DNA of 48,643 bases from Firmicutes bacterium ADurb.Bin153. Its GTDB lineage: Bacteria; Bacillota; DTU025; MWDF01. The first letter of the stretch is position 1. Each line of letters begins with the position of its first letter. The stretch spans positions 1 through 48,643 of the forward strand of contig MWDF01000012.1 of NCBI GenBank assembly GCA_002070415.1, given 5' to 3'. The position numbers and the translations under genes were made by a program. Shown here piece by piece: positions 26,006 through 35,975 of the stretch. The notes below the pieces were generated by a model. The model searched no databases. It had not been told where the DNA came from and saw nothing but the letters and a program-made list of their open reading frames with translations.

Positions 26006-27913
26006 ATGTCCGACAAAGGTGGAATACGGCCTATGAGGGTACCCACGGACTACGATCTATACTTGTTCAGGGAGGGCACGCATACCAGGGCGTACGAATT
26101 CCTCGGCTCTTCCGCGATGTCAGGACCCCAGGGGCCCTCGGCAAGGTTTGCCGTCTGGGCCCCTAACGCCAAGGCGGTCTATGTCGCGGGCGATTTCAAC
26201 GGCTGGGATGCTAAGGTGTCGCCGCTTAATCACGTCCGCGACAAGAATGGCGGCTTCTCCGGCATATGGGCCGGCACGGTGGAGGGAGCCCGGGAGAAGG
26301 ACGCCTACAAGTGCTTGATAGAATGGGAAGGCGGATCCCACCTGAAATCCGACCCTTTCGCGTTCTCTTCCGAGCTTAGGCCAGCCACCGCATCGATCGT
26401 CACCGATCGTTCCAAGGTCCTCGGCCCGGCGCTTCGCCCAGGTCTGAAGAAGGCCCCCTATTTCGAGCTTCCCCTCAACGTATATGAGGCACATCTCGGC
26501 ACCTGGATGAGGCACCCTGACGGTTCGTTCATGTCATACGGCGAGCTCGCCGACAGGATGGCGCCCTACCTTAAGGAGATGTCCTATACCCATGCGGAGC
26601 TGATGCCCCTTAACGAGCACCCTCTCGACCAGTCGTGGGGCTACCAGGCAACGGGGCTCTACTCGCCCACGAGCAGGCACGGCGATCCGCAGGGCCTTAA
26701 GTACTTCATCGAAACGATGCACAATAAGGGCATAGGCGTGATCCTGGACTGGGTCCCCGCCCACTTCTGCAAGGATTCGCACGGGCTCGACGATTTCGAC
26801 GGCACTAAGCTGTTCGGCAGGCTGGAGCACCCCGATTGGGGGACCATGGAGTTCGACCTTTCAAGGCCCGAGGTGAGGTCCTTCCTCATCTCCAACGCCG
26901 TATACTGGCTCAGGGAGTATGGATTCGACGGCTTGAGGATAGACGCCGTTGCTAGCATGCTCTATCTAGACTACTCAAGAAAGCCCGGAGAATGGGAACC
27001 CAATATCCGCGGTGGCAGGGAGAACCTCGATGCCGTGGCCTTTCTAAGGCAGCTTAACGATTCCGTGGAAAAAGAGGCCTCCGGCAGCCTAATGATCGCG
27101 GAGGAGTCGACGGCCTGGCCGAAGGTCAGCTGGCCTACGGCCGAGGGCGGCCTTGGCTTCAAGCACAAGTGGAACATGGGATGGATGAACGATTTCCTCA
27201 GGTACATGAAAGAGGATCCCATCCACAGGCGCCACCATCACGACCTTATCACTTTCGCCATGTGGTACAACTACTCGGAAAAGTTCATACTACCTCTGTC
27301 GCACGACGAGGTCGTCCACGGCAAAGGCTCCCTAATAGGCAAGATGCCCGGGGATTACTGGCAGAAGTTCGCCAACCTTAGGCTCGCCATGGCCTTCATG
27401 ATGACGCACCCCGGTAAGAAGCTTCTTTTCATGGGCGGCGAGTATGCGCAGTTCATAGAATGGAGGGACTACGAAACGCTGGACAGGTCCGTACTCGGCT
27501 TCGATTCCCACAGGATGCACCTCGAATACGTAAAGGAGCTAAACCGGCTGTACCTGGAAGAACCCGCGCTATGGGAGCTGGATTCCTATACCGAGGGTTT
27601 CAGCTGGATAGACGCGGACAACGACAAACAAAGCACGGCGAGCTTCGCAAGGAGGTCGAGGTCGGGAGACTATCTAGTATGCATGCACAACTTCACTCCC
27701 AGAGCGTATGAGGGCTACAGGCTGGGCGTGCATGAGCCGGGAGAGTACGTCGAGCTTATTTCGTCGGACGATGTGCGTTTCGGAGGCTCCGGGGTGGTCA
27801 ACTTCAAGACATTTTCGGAGGACGTCAAGAGCCACGGCCTCGCCCACTCTATAGAGATCAGGGTGCCGCCTCTAGGTTCTGTCGTCCTGAAGCTCGCGCG
27901 CTCCGGCCGCTGA
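26006..27913 (+). CDS. glgB: 1,4-alpha-glucan branching enzyme
   Basis: Makes alpha-1,6 branches in glycogen. The N-terminal CBM48-type domain contains RFAVWAPNAKAVYVAGDFNG. The GH13 catalytic domain has GYQATGLYSPTSR, VILDWVPAHF, the nucleophile Asp in GLRIDAVASM, the acid Glu in LMIAEEST and the third Asp in LSHDEVVHGKGS, all GlgB-specific contexts. A C-terminal beta domain closes the 635 residues. The start is an ATG two bases after the fusion-enzyme stop. Its ribosome site is weak, so translation is probably coupled. An ATG nine codons later is possible. Next is glgP after 87 bases. Confidence 0.96.
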   Translation: MSDKGGIRPMRVPTDYDLYLFREGTHTRAYEFLGSSAMSGPQGPSARFAVWAPNAKAVYVAGDFNGWDAKVSPLNHVRDKNGGFSGIWAGTVEGAREKDAYKCLIEWEGGSHLKSDPFAFSSELRPATASIVTDRSKVLGPALRPGLKKAPYFELPLNVYEAHLGTWMRHPDGSFMSYGELADRMAPYLKEMSYTHAELMPLNEHPLDQSWGYQATGLYSPTSRHGDPQGLKYFIETMHNKGIGVILDWVPAHFCKDSHGLDDFDGTKLFGRLEHPDWGTMEFDLSRPEVRSFLISNAVYWLREYGFDGLRIDAVASMLYLDYSRKPGEWEPNIRGGRENLDAVAFLRQLNDSVEKEASGSLMIAEESTAWPKVSWPTAEGGLGFKHKWNMGWMNDFLRYMKEDPIHRRHHHDLITFAMWYNYSEKFILPLSHDEVVHGKGSLIGKMPGDYWQKFANLRLAMAFMMTHPGKKLLFMGGEYAQFIEWRDYETLDRSVLGFDSHRMHLEYVKELNRLYLEEPALWELDSYTEGFSWIDADNDKQSTASFARRSRSGDYLVCMHNFTPRAYEGYRLGVHEPGEYVELISSDDVRFGGSGVVNFKTFSEDVKSHGLAHSIEIRVPPLGSVVLKLARSGR

Positions 27914-28000
27914 ACCGCACTATCGGCGCGCCTTCAGAAGGAAAGGTATGCCAGTCCATAGAATTACACATCGGATTAACATTGTGAAGAGGGCATCAAC

Positions 28001-30424
28001 ATGGTCATTTCCACCGTACAGGAATTCAAGGCGGCCTTCGTAGAAAGGCTCATGTCCAGCTTCGGCAAGACGCTCGAAGCCTCGACGGATAACGATAGAT
28101 ACCTGGCCCTCGCCTCCCTGGTCAGAGAGGCGGCCCTCAAGAACTGGGGCGCGACCGCCCAAGACATCAAAAAGGGGCAGAAGAAGCAGGTATATTACTT
28201 CTCGATGGAGTTTCTGCCTGGGCGCTTCCTGATCTCCAACATGATCCACCTTGGCCTCATGGACATCGCCGAGGAGGCCCTAAAGGAGCTGGACATCGAG
28301 CTTTTAAGCCTCGCCGAGCAAGAACCCGAGCCCGCCATAGGGACAGGGGGCCTGGGCAGGCTGGGCGCCTGTTTCCTCGACAGCATGGCATCGCTTGGCA
28401 TCGCCGGCCACGGCTGTTCCATAAGGTACAGGTACGGGCTCTTCAAGCAGAGGATAATTGACGGCTACCAAGTGGAGCTGCCTGACAACTGGCTCGCCTC
28501 CACGAACGTCTGGGAGATAAAGAAGCCCGAAAGGTCGGTATACGTGCGCCTCGGAGGAAGGGTAAGGACGGATTTCGTATATGGCCGGATGGTGTTCATA
28601 CACGAGGGTTTCGACACGGTGAGGGCAGTGCCGTACGACGTGCCGATCGTAGGTTATGCGAACGGCGTTGTGAACACGCTGAGGCTCTGGGAATCCGAAG
28701 CCCCGACCAAGGATTTCGATTTCTCGCTACTTAGCAGGGGCGAATATGCGGCGGCCATGAAGAGCAAGCACGAGGCGGAGTCTATCTCCGACCTGCTCTA
28801 CCCGGACGATTCCAGGCCGGAGGGAAAGAAACTTAGGCTAAAGCAGCAGTACTTCCTGGTATCAGCTGGCCTGCAGAGCATCCTAAGGCACCACAAGGAG
28901 AGGTTCGGCACGCTCCACGACCTGCCCGAAAAAGTCGCCATACAGATAAACGACACCCACCCCGCCCTTTGCATACCCGAGCTCATGAGGCTTTTGATGG
29001 ACGAGGAGGCAATGAGCTGGGAGCAGGCGTGGGACATCACCACTAGGACGATTAACTACACCAACCACACCATAATGCCAGAAGCTCTGGAAAAGTGGTC
29101 GGAGCATCTTTTCAGGAGCCTTCTCCCCAGGATATACATGATCGTCGAAGAGATGCAAAAGAGGCTCAGGCACCATCTCGAGGAGGCATATCCCGGACAG
29201 CTCGAAAGGCAGTCCAGGATGTTCATAATCAAAGAAGGCCACGTCCACATGGCAAATATGGCCATCTACGGAAGCGGCAAGGTCAACGGCGTCGCGAAGA
29301 TACACTCGGAGATACTGGTGAAGTACCTGTTCAAGGACTTCGCAGAGCTCTGGCCCGAGAAATTCACCAACATGACGAACGGGATAACGCAAAGACGGTT
29401 CCTGCTCAAATCCAATCCCGGGCTCGCCGGCCTTATCAGCTCGTCCATAGGCGACACTTGGATCAAGGAACCGCTTATGTTGCGCAAGTTGGAGGAATTC
29501 GCCGACGATCCCTCCTTCAAGGAGCGGCTGGCCGCCGTAAAGCGCGGCAACAAGGTCCTGCTGTCGAACCACATCCTATCGGCGACTGGAATCTCGACGG
29601 ACCCCGATGGCATATTCATAGCCCACATAAAGCGAATACATGCATACAAGAGGCAGCTTATGTGCGCGCTCGGGATAATCGACTACTATGACTCGCTCCT
29701 TAAGGACGGCACCGAAGGCATAGTACCGAGGACTTACATATTCGCCGGCAAGGCCGCCCCCTCGTACAGCCTGGCCAAGGACACCATCAAGCTAATAAGC
29801 TCTATCGCGGACCGGATAAACTCGGATGCGAGAGTAAGCGACGTCCTTAAGGTCGTGTTCCTTGAGAACTACTGCGTATCGCTCGCCGAGAGGATAATCC
29901 CAGCGACGGACGTATCGGTGCAGGTCTCTACTGCCAGCAAGGAGGCGTCCGGCACCGGGAACATGAAGTTCATGATGAACGGGGCAGTCACGCTTGGGAC
30001 GATGGACGGGGCCAACATCGAGATCTTCGAGGAGGTGGGCCCGGATAACATGTTCGTCTTCGGCCTGGATCCTTCCGAGGTTATAAGGCTGTACAGTTCG
30101 CACAGTTACAGGTCCTCTGACCTGTATGGTTCAGACGCGAGGATAAGGGCCGCCGTGGACCACCTGTCGGACGGCTTCTTGCCGGCGGCAAGGCACGAGT
30201 TCGACCGCATAAGGGCCCACCTGCTGGATGAGAACGATGAGTTCCTAACGCTGAAGGACCTCCCAGGCCTGTGCGCCGCGTTGGCGGACATAGGGGCCGC
30301 CTACCTTGATGAGGACCGTTGGACGAGGATGTCCCTCGTGAACATCGCACGTTCGGGAAGATTCTCCAGCGATCTTACGATCAGGAAGTACGCCGACGAG
30401 ATCTGGCGCGTAAGGACTACATAG
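28001..30424 (+). CDS. glgP: Glycogen/maltodextrin phosphorylase
   Basis: PLP-dependent GT35 enzyme that releases glucose-1-phosphate from alpha-1,4-glucan ends. The PLP lysine is K656 in GTGNMKFMMNGA, followed by LGTMDGANIEI. Other conserved blocks are YYFSMEFLPGR, GTGGLGRLGACFLDS, RYRYGLFKQ and QINDTHPAL. At 807 residues it is of normal length for the short bacterial form. The ATG lies seven bases after GAGGG. In this operon it joins the breakdown arm (glucan to glucose-1-phosphate) to the synthetic arm that starts from the same sugar phosphate. The 87-base gap before it holds no strong promoter. Confidence 0.97.
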   Translation: MVISTVQEFKAAFVERLMSSFGKTLEASTDNDRYLALASLVREAALKNWGATAQDIKKGQKKQVYYFSMEFLPGRFLISNMIHLGLMDIAEEALKELDIELLSLAEQEPEPAIGTGGLGRLGACFLDSMASLGIAGHGCSIRYRYGLFKQRIIDGYQVELPDNWLASTNVWEIKKPERSVYVRLGGRVRTDFVYGRMVFIHEGFDTVRAVPYDVPIVGYANGVVNTLRLWESEAPTKDFDFSLLSRGEYAAAMKSKHEAESISDLLYPDDSRPEGKKLRLKQQYFLVSAGLQSILRHHKERFGTLHDLPEKVAIQINDTHPALCIPELMRLLMDEEAMSWEQAWDITTRTINYTNHTIMPEALEKWSEHLFRSLLPRIYMIVEEMQKRLRHHLEEAYPGQLERQSRMFIIKEGHVHMANMAIYGSGKVNGVAKIHSEILVKYLFKDFAELWPEKFTNMTNGITQRRFLLKSNPGLAGLISSSIGDTWIKEPLMLRKLEEFADDPSFKERLAAVKRGNKVLLSNHILSATGISTDPDGIFIAHIKRIHAYKRQLMCALGIIDYYDSLLKDGTEGIVPRTYIFAGKAAPSYSLAKDTIKLISSIADRINSDARVSDVLKVVFLENYCVSLAERIIPATDVSVQVSTASKEASGTGNMKFMMNGAVTLGTMDGANIEIFEEVGPDNMFVFGLDPSEVIRLYSSHSYRSSDLYGSDARIRAAVDHLSDGFLPAARHEFDRIRAHLLDENDEFLTLKDLPGLCAALADIGAAYLDEDRWTRMSLVNIARSGRFSSDLTIRKYADEIWRVRTT

Positions 30425-30445
30425 CGAAGACTGGGGTGATCGCAC

Positions 30446-31657
30446 ATGGCACGGAAAGAATGGATCGCCATGCTACTGGCAGGAGGCCAGGGCAGCAGGC
30501 TCGGGGCGCTCACCCGGGACCTGGCCAAACCCGCCGTGCCCTTCGGGGGCAAGTACAGGATAATCGACTTCAGTCTCTCCAACTGCACTGCGTCCAACAT
30601 AGACACGGTAGGGGTGCTGACGCAGTACAAGCCCCTCATGCTGCATGAGCACGTCGGCATCGGCACGGCTTGGGACCTTGCCGTCGAGGGCGGCGGCGTC
30701 AGCATACTGCCCCCTTTTACCAGGGAGCACGGCGGAAGCTGGTACAAGGGCACGGCTAACGCGATATACCAGAACACCGACTTCATAGACCATTATTCGC
30801 CGGACTACGTGCTGGTGATCTCGGGCGATCATATATACGAGATGGACTACTCCCTGATGCTGGCCTTCCACAAGGAGAAATCTGCCGACGCCACGATAGC
30901 CGTCATGGAAGTGCCCTGGGAGGAAGCGTCCAGGTTCGGGATAATGAAGGCCTTAGCCGACGGAAGGATCACGGAATTCTATGAAAAGCCAAAAGAGCCG
31001 GTCAGCAACCTGGCATCGATGGGCATATACATCTTCAACTGGGGCTTCCTGAAAGAGCGCCTCGAGGCTGACGAACAAGACGAATCCTCCAGCCACGATT
31101 TCGGCAAGGACGTCATCCCGTCCATGCTTAAGGCCGGCAAGCGGCTATTCGCCTACAAGTTCGAAGGGTACTGGAAGGACGTCGGTACGATAGATTCATA
31201 TTTCGCCGCCCACATGGACCTGCTGGGAGAATCGCCGGTGTTCGACATCTGCGGGCAGGAGAAGAGGCTGCTTTCAAGGTCGGCCGTCATGCCGCCCCAT
31301 TACATCTCGCCCGGAGCCCTGATCAAGAACTCCCTCGTTACGGACGGCTGTGTAATCGAGGGCACCGTAGAGGACAGCGTCCTGTTCGCCGGCGTGAGGG
31401 TCTGCCGAGGGGCGGTCGTAAGGAACAGCATACTGCTGCCGAGGACCAAGGTTCTAGAGCGCGCGAGAATCGGCCGCTCGATCATTGGCGAGGGCGCAGT
31501 TATAGGTAGCGGATGCAGGATAGGAGCATGTGACGATACCGTAGGGGCGAGCGGACCCATCACGGTGGTCGCCAACAGCGAGACCCTATGCGCAGGCGCT
31601 TGCGTAGAGCCGGGCACGATCGTCAAGGCGCCCGATTTAGAAGAGGAAGGAAGGTGA
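30446..31657 (+). CDS. glgC: Glucose-1-phosphate adenylyltransferase, catalytic subunit
   Basis: Makes ADP-glucose from glucose-1-phosphate and ATP, the committed step of glycogen synthesis. The N-terminal nucleotidyltransferase domain carries the intact [11 protein letters not shown] loop, [15 protein letters not shown] and the Asp of [21 protein letters not shown] and [15 protein letters not shown] bind the sugar phosphate. The C-terminal left-handed beta helix runs from about 285. The ribosome site GGGGTGATC is strong. It is followed five bases on by glgD. Such pairs form heterotetramers in Firmicutes and Thermotogae, where GlgC does the catalysis. Confidence 0.96.
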   Translation: MARKEWIAMLLAGGQGSRLGALTRDLAKPAVPFGGKYRIIDFSLSNCTASNIDTVGVLTQYKPLMLHEHVGIGTAWDLAVEGGGVSILPPFTREHGGSWYKGTANAIYQNTDFIDHYSPDYVLVISGDHIYEMDYSLMLAFHKEKSADATIAVMEVPWEEASRFGIMKALADGRITEFYEKPKEPVSNLASMGIYIFNWGFLKERLEADEQDESSSHDFGKDVIPSMLKAGKRLFAYKFEGYWKDVGTIDSYFAAHMDLLGESPVFDICGQEKRLLSRSAVMPPHYISPGALIKNSLVTDGCVIEGTVEDSVLFAGVRVCRGAVVRNSILLPRTKVLERARIGRSIIGEGAVIGSGCRIGACDDTVGASGPITVVANSETLCAGACVEPGTIVKAPDLEEEGR

Positions 31658-31662
31658 TCGGC

Positions 31663-32802
31663 TTGAACGAGATCATGGGGATGATGATGGACACGAAGCC
31701 CGACGTTTCGCTTGGCGAGCTCGCCCGAACAAGGAACCTGCCAGCCGTGCAGTTCGGCGGCAGGTACAGGCTGATCGACTTCCCCTTGTCGAACATGGTC
31801 CTCTCGGGCATAAAACACGTAGGAGTAGTGATATACAGCAAATACAGCACTCTGCTGGAGCATCTGGGAGCCGGTATGCCCTGGGGCCTGGACAGGAAGA
31901 CGGACGGGCTCAAATTGCTGCCCACCGCAAGCCCTGGGCTCTACAACTCTGAGATGGGCTTCGATCTGAAGGACCTTTCGGTGAACGCCGATATGCTTAA
32001 GAAGGCGAGGCAGCAATACATACTGCTATCCGGAAGCGGGCTGCTGTACAGATTCGACTACAGGAGGATGCTAGAATCGCACCTCGGCCGCGGGGCCGAT
32101 TTCACGGTCCTTTATAAACAGGAGGATTACGAGGATGAATACCTCGCCGATCCAGACAGGACCCAATACCTCAGTTACCTGAGCGTGGGTCCGGACGGAA
32201 GGATAAGCAGCGTCGTTGCGAGGCCCAGGTCGGGCAGAAACAACCTTTTCCTGGAAGCCGTGCTTGTCAGCAAGGACCTGCTGATAGAGTGCATGAACCT
32301 TGCTATGGCCTCAGGAGGAAGCAAGGACCTCATGGACATAATCGGCGACAACATCCGTTCTCTTAGAGTATTCGGCTACAAGTTCGAAGGGTATGTCGCG
32401 AAGCTGAACTCCATAGTGAACTACTTCGACTGCAATATGGACTTGAAGTCCGAATCCGTAAGGGATGCCCTTTTCTACGAAGACGGTCCCGTATTCACCA
32501 GGTCAATAGACAGGCCGCCGACGAAATACTACGCTACCGCCGAAGTTAAGGACAGCCTTGTATCCACCGGCTGCTTCATACATGGAAGGGTGGAAGGCAG
32601 CGTGCTTTCTAGGAACGTCTACGTAGGGAAGGACTCTTTCGTCAAGAACTGCATCTTGCTGCGAAGATGCAGGATAGAGGGCAACGTGCACATCGAGAAC
32701 GCGATACTCGACAGCGAGGTGGTCATAAGCTCTGGAATCACCTTGAAGATAGACAGCTCCGGCGGCAGGCCCATAGTGGTGGGCAAGGAAAGCCGCCTTT
32801 GA
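31663..32802 (+). CDS. glgD: Glucose-1-phosphate adenylyltransferase regulatory subunit
   Basis: Paralogue of GlgC that lacks the catalytic signature. Where GlgC has GGQGSRL, this protein begins MNEIMGMMMDTKPDVSLGEL, then continues with the shared QFGGRYRLIDFPLSN fold. A truncated beta-helix C-terminus follows. In known systems GlgD alone is inactive or poor and raises the activity or changes the control of GlgC. The TTG start lies seven bases after GGAAGGTGATC, which spans the glgC stop, so the two are coupled. Its length of 379 residues is usual for GlgD. It resembles GlgC far more than any other family in the window. Confidence 0.94.
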   Translation: MNEIMGMMMDTKPDVSLGELARTRNLPAVQFGGRYRLIDFPLSNMVLSGIKHVGVVIYSKYSTLLEHLGAGMPWGLDRKTDGLKLLPTASPGLYNSEMGFDLKDLSVNADMLKKARQQYILLSGSGLLYRFDYRRMLESHLGRGADFTVLYKQEDYEDEYLADPDRTQYLSYLSVGPDGRISSVVARPRSGRNNLFLEAVLVSKDLLIECMNLAMASGGSKDLMDIIGDNIRSLRVFGYKFEGYVAKLNSIVNYFDCNMDLKSESVRDALFYEDGPVFTRSIDRPPTKYYATAEVKDSLVSTGCFIHGRVEGSVLSRNVYVGKDSFVKNCILLRRCRIEGNVHIENAILDSEVVISSGITLKIDSSGGRPIVVGKESRL

Positions 32803-32819
32803 TGAAATGGGGTGATGAT

Positions 32820-34322
32820 GTGTCTACGACGAAGAAAGCCCCACAGGGCGGCAGGAAACCTAAGGTGCTGTTCATTACGTCAGAGGCGGTGCCGTTTTGC
32901 AAGACCGGCGGTCTGGCCGACGTAGCCGGCTCACTGACACCGAAACTAGCCGAGCTAGGCGCGGAAGTCAGGGTGGTGCTGCCCCTTTACGGGAGCATAG
33001 GCCATATCTGGAGGGAGCGCATGACCGATGAGGCAGAGTTCCAGCTCAATCTCGGTTGGCGCAAACAGTACTGTGGCGTGAAGACCCTGGACCACCTTGG
33101 TATAAGATGGCATTTCGTCGACAACGAGTTCTACTACCGAAGGGAGAGCCTCTACGGATACGGAGACGACGGAGAACGTTTCTGCTTCCTGAGCAAGGCT
33201 GCTTTGGACATGCTCCCCGCAGTCGGCTTCAAGCCCGACATACTGCATTGTAATGATTGGCAGACGGCCCCCATACCTCTTCTTATGCACGCGGGCTACA
33301 AAGCAACGCCCGGCTTGAAGTCTGCCCTGAGCGTATTCACGATACACAGCATGGCCTACCAGGGAGTGATGTCGCCCCAGGTCATAGACGACGTGCTCGG
33401 GCTCTCCAAGTCGGATTATTTCAAGCCTGACAGGCTGGAGTTCAACAAGGCGGTGAACTTGATGAAAGGGGCGATAGTCTTCTCCGATGCCATAACGACC
33501 GTCAGCAGGAGCTACGCCGAGGAGATATTGACCGCCTGGTTCGGCGAAGGGCTCGACGGACTTTTAAAGGAGTATTCCTTCAAGCTGTCCGGCATAGTGA
33601 ACGGGATCGATTCCAAATCGTATGACCCCTCGACGGACAAGCACATCTTCATGAACTACGATAAGGACCACATGTCAGGCAAGGCCGCCAACAAGACGGG
33701 GGTCCAGCGGATGCTGGGGTTGGGCCAGGGCGGCGACAAGGTGTTGATGTCCATCATCAGCAGGCTCATCTCCCAGAAAGGGCTGGATCTTGTGGCAAGG
33801 ATCGCAGAGGAGATCTTGCAGGATCCAGAGACGCAGCTTGCAGTTCTTGGTACTGGCGATCCTAAGTACGAGGAGTTCTTCAGGGCCCTTGCGGCGAAGC
33901 ATCCCGGCCGCGTGGCCGCTAAGATCTACTTCGACGAGGACCTGGCCAGGAAGCTCTATGCCGGCTCGGACATCCTGTTGATGCCCTCCGCTTTCGAACC
34001 GTGCGGATTGAGCCAGCTCATAGCCATGAGGTACGGTACTTTACCTCTCGTAAGGGAGACCGGAGGCCTAAAAGACACCGTAAGACCTTACAACAAGTTT
34101 ACAGGCGAAGGCACCGGCTTCAGCTTCGTCAATTATAACGCCCACGAGCTGCTGGAGACGATATGGAGGGCCGTGGGCCTGTTCCGTTACGAGCGAGGAG
34201 TCTGGGACAGGCTCGTTCATGACGCCATGTCCGTGGACAGCAGCTGGGAGAAGGCGGCCGGGGAATACATGAAGCTATACGATTCGTTGCTCACAAAAAG
34301 CACAAAACCGGCTAAGGAGTGA
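32820..34322 (+). CDS. glgA: Glycogen synthase (ADP-glucose, GT5)
   Basis: Transfers glucose from ADP-glucose to the non-reducing end of glycogen. The GT5 signature KTGGLADVAGSL, the bacterial version of the KxGGL motif that binds ADP-glucose, follows VLFITSEAVPF. The C-terminal GT-B half has SRLISQKGLDL and the acceptor/phosphate segment PSAFEPCGLSQLIAM, then TGGLKDTV. The GTG start is chosen because GGGGTG lies five bases upstream and matches the local ribosome-site style. ATG triplets nearby are in another frame or upstream of the site. The family is normally about 480 residues; this one has 500, with a short basic N-terminal extension. Confidence 0.95.
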   Translation: MSTTKKAPQGGRKPKVLFITSEAVPFCKTGGLADVAGSLTPKLAELGAEVRVVLPLYGSIGHIWRERMTDEAEFQLNLGWRKQYCGVKTLDHLGIRWHFVDNEFYYRRESLYGYGDDGERFCFLSKAALDMLPAVGFKPDILHCNDWQTAPIPLLMHAGYKATPGLKSALSVFTIHSMAYQGVMSPQVIDDVLGLSKSDYFKPDRLEFNKAVNLMKGAIVFSDAITTVSRSYAEEILTAWFGEGLDGLLKEYSFKLSGIVNGIDSKSYDPSTDKHIFMNYDKDHMSGKAANKTGVQRMLGLGQGGDKVLMSIISRLISQKGLDLVARIAEEILQDPETQLAVLGTGDPKYEEFFRALAAKHPGRVAAKIYFDEDLARKLYAGSDILLMPSAFEPCGLSQLIAMRYGTLPLVRETGGLKDTVRPYNKFTGEGTGFSFVNYNAHELLETIWRAVGLFRYERGVWDRLVHDAMSVDSSWEKAAGEYMKLYDSLLTKSTKPAKE

Positions 34323-34327
34323 TTGTT

Positions 34328-35908
34328 TTGCCCAACCAATGGACGAGGTACTCCTCGATGAGCTACTTTGACCCTCTCGGCCATATCTCGCTGGATTACA
34401 GTGGCATGCTGCTCCAGCCGGAGGCATACGAGGGGTCTAGAGGGAAGGCTGCGTCGGCCCTCGCAGAGTTGGACGCAATCGAAAAGGGGGCCGTCGCCAA
34501 CACCGACGAGGGCAGGATGGTCGGTCATTATTGGCTCAGGAACCCTGCCTTGAGCCCTGAGCCGGCAATAGCCGACGAGATAGTGGGCACTTACGAGGCC
34601 ATAAAACAATTCTCATCCGATGTGCACAACGGAAAGGTGAAATCCTCTACGGGGAAGCCGTTCCAGAGCTTTGTCCTCATAGGTATAGGCGGATCGGCCC
34701 TCGGGCCCCAGCTCGTCAACGACTCACTGGGCGGACGCAGCGATAACATGATGGCGCATTTCATGGATAACACTGATCCTGACGGCTTCGACAGGACATT
34801 CGGTTCCCTTGAAGGCGCGCTAGATAGCGCCCTTTTCATAATAGTCTCCAAGAGCGGCGGCACGGCCGAGACGAAGAACGGCATGCTCGAGGCGAAAAGG
34901 CGCCTGGAGGCCGAAGGTCTGTCATTCCAGAGGCAGGCTGTAGCGATAACGCAGAAGGGCAGCTCGTTGGACAGGCTCGCAGAAACGGAAGGATGGATAA
35001 GACGCTTCCCAATGTGGGACTGGGTCGGAGGGCGCACTTCTGTGCTGTCGGCCGTTGGGTTGCTGCCCGCATCACTACAGGGAATAGACACCGATGCGTT
35101 GCTCGAAGGGGCAAGGTATTGCGACGCTTTGGGACGCACGTCCGACTGGCGCGACAATCCGTCCTTGATAATGGCCTTGTCATGGCTGCTCGCGACAAAC
35201 GGCAAGACTAACAGGTCCCTCGTCGTCCTCCCCTACAAGGACAGGCTGGCGCTATTCGCTAAGTACCTGCAACAGCTGGTGATGGAATCGTTGGGGAAGG
35301 AATTGGACAGATCGGGCGCAAGAGTGAACCAGGGGCTGACCCTGTTCGGAAACAAAGGCTCTACCGATCAGCATTCCTACGTGCAGCAGCTCGTGGAAGG
35401 GCCCGATCAGTACCTAGTCACTTTCATCGAGGTGCTTAGGGACAGGATCGGCCAGTCTATGAACGTGGACGGCAAGAACACCTGTGGGGATTTCCTCGCT
35501 GCTTTCCTTGTAGGTACACGACAGGCGCTGATGCAGAAGGCCCGCCCTACGATCACGATCACAGTCCCTGAGGTTAATGCCTTCCACCTAGGACTTCTCA
35601 TATCGTTATTCGAAAGGGCCGTGGGCTTCTATGCGGCCATGACCGGCATCAACGCCTACAACCAGCCAGGAGTAGAGTCGGGTAAGCTGAGCGCGGGCCA
35701 GGCCCTGCTCTGTCTGGACATGGCCATCGAGTTTTTGCAGAGCAGGAAGGCGGAGCGCTTCGGAGCCGTAGAGATCGCAGAGAGGATCGGTCGCAAGGAA
35801 GATGCTTTCACCATATTCGCGATGCTAAGGCATGCAGCTTACAACGATGACAAACCGGTCAGGATGGCAGGGACTTCGGCCAGGGAGGCAGTCTTCTGGG
35901 TCTCATGA
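34328..35908 (+). CDS. pgi: Glucose-6-phosphate isomerase
   Basis: Interconverts glucose-6-phosphate and fructose-6-phosphate and so links the glycogen cycle to glycolysis. Sugar-isomerase motifs are present: LIGIGGSALGPQL, HFMDNTDPDGFDR, the phosphate loop SKSGGTAETKNGM, and the C-terminal GKNTCGDFLAAFLVGTRQAL region. The TTG (MPNQWTRYSS) lies eight bases after AAGGAG. A GTG overlapping the glgA stop is also possible but sits on the ribosome site. At about 526 residues it is of the longer bacterial type. It is the last gene of the operon. Confidence 0.94.
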   Translation: MPNQWTRYSSMSYFDPLGHISLDYSGMLLQPEAYEGSRGKAASALAELDAIEKGAVANTDEGRMVGHYWLRNPALSPEPAIADEIVGTYEAIKQFSSDVHNGKVKSSTGKPFQSFVLIGIGGSALGPQLVNDSLGGRSDNMMAHFMDNTDPDGFDRTFGSLEGALDSALFIIVSKSGGTAETKNGMLEAKRRLEAEGLSFQRQAVAITQKGSSLDRLAETEGWIRRFPMWDWVGGRTSVLSAVGLLPASLQGIDTDALLEGARYCDALGRTSDWRDNPSLIMALSWLLATNGKTNRSLVVLPYKDRLALFAKYLQQLVMESLGKELDRSGARVNQGLTLFGNKGSTDQHSYVQQLVEGPDQYLVTFIEVLRDRIGQSMNVDGKNTCGDFLAAFLVGTRQALMQKARPTITITVPEVNAFHLGLLISLFERAVGFYAAMTGINAYNQPGVESGKLSAGQALLCLDMAIEFLQSRKAERFGAVEIAERIGRKEDAFTIFAMLRHAAYNDDKPVRMAGTSAREAVFWVS

Positions 35909-35931
35909 GACCTATCGGCACGGATAAAAGG

Positions 35932-35959
35932 AAACCGCCCATCGACGGGCGGTTTTTTT
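35932..35959. terminator. Strong terminator closing the glycogen operon
   Basis: A perfect 9-bp stem (AAACCGCCC with GGGCGGTTT), a 6-base loop and seven Ts on the plus strand. The minus strand also has a T-rich tail, so it can serve the convergent pgm operon as well. Confidence 0.92.
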
Positions 35960-35975
35960 CGTCTGCGTATCAGAA

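Noticed and set aside
31663..32802. GlgD read as a second catalytic GlgC
   Set aside because: It lacks the GGxGxRL nucleotide loop at its start and has a shorter beta helix, so a regulatory subunit fits better.
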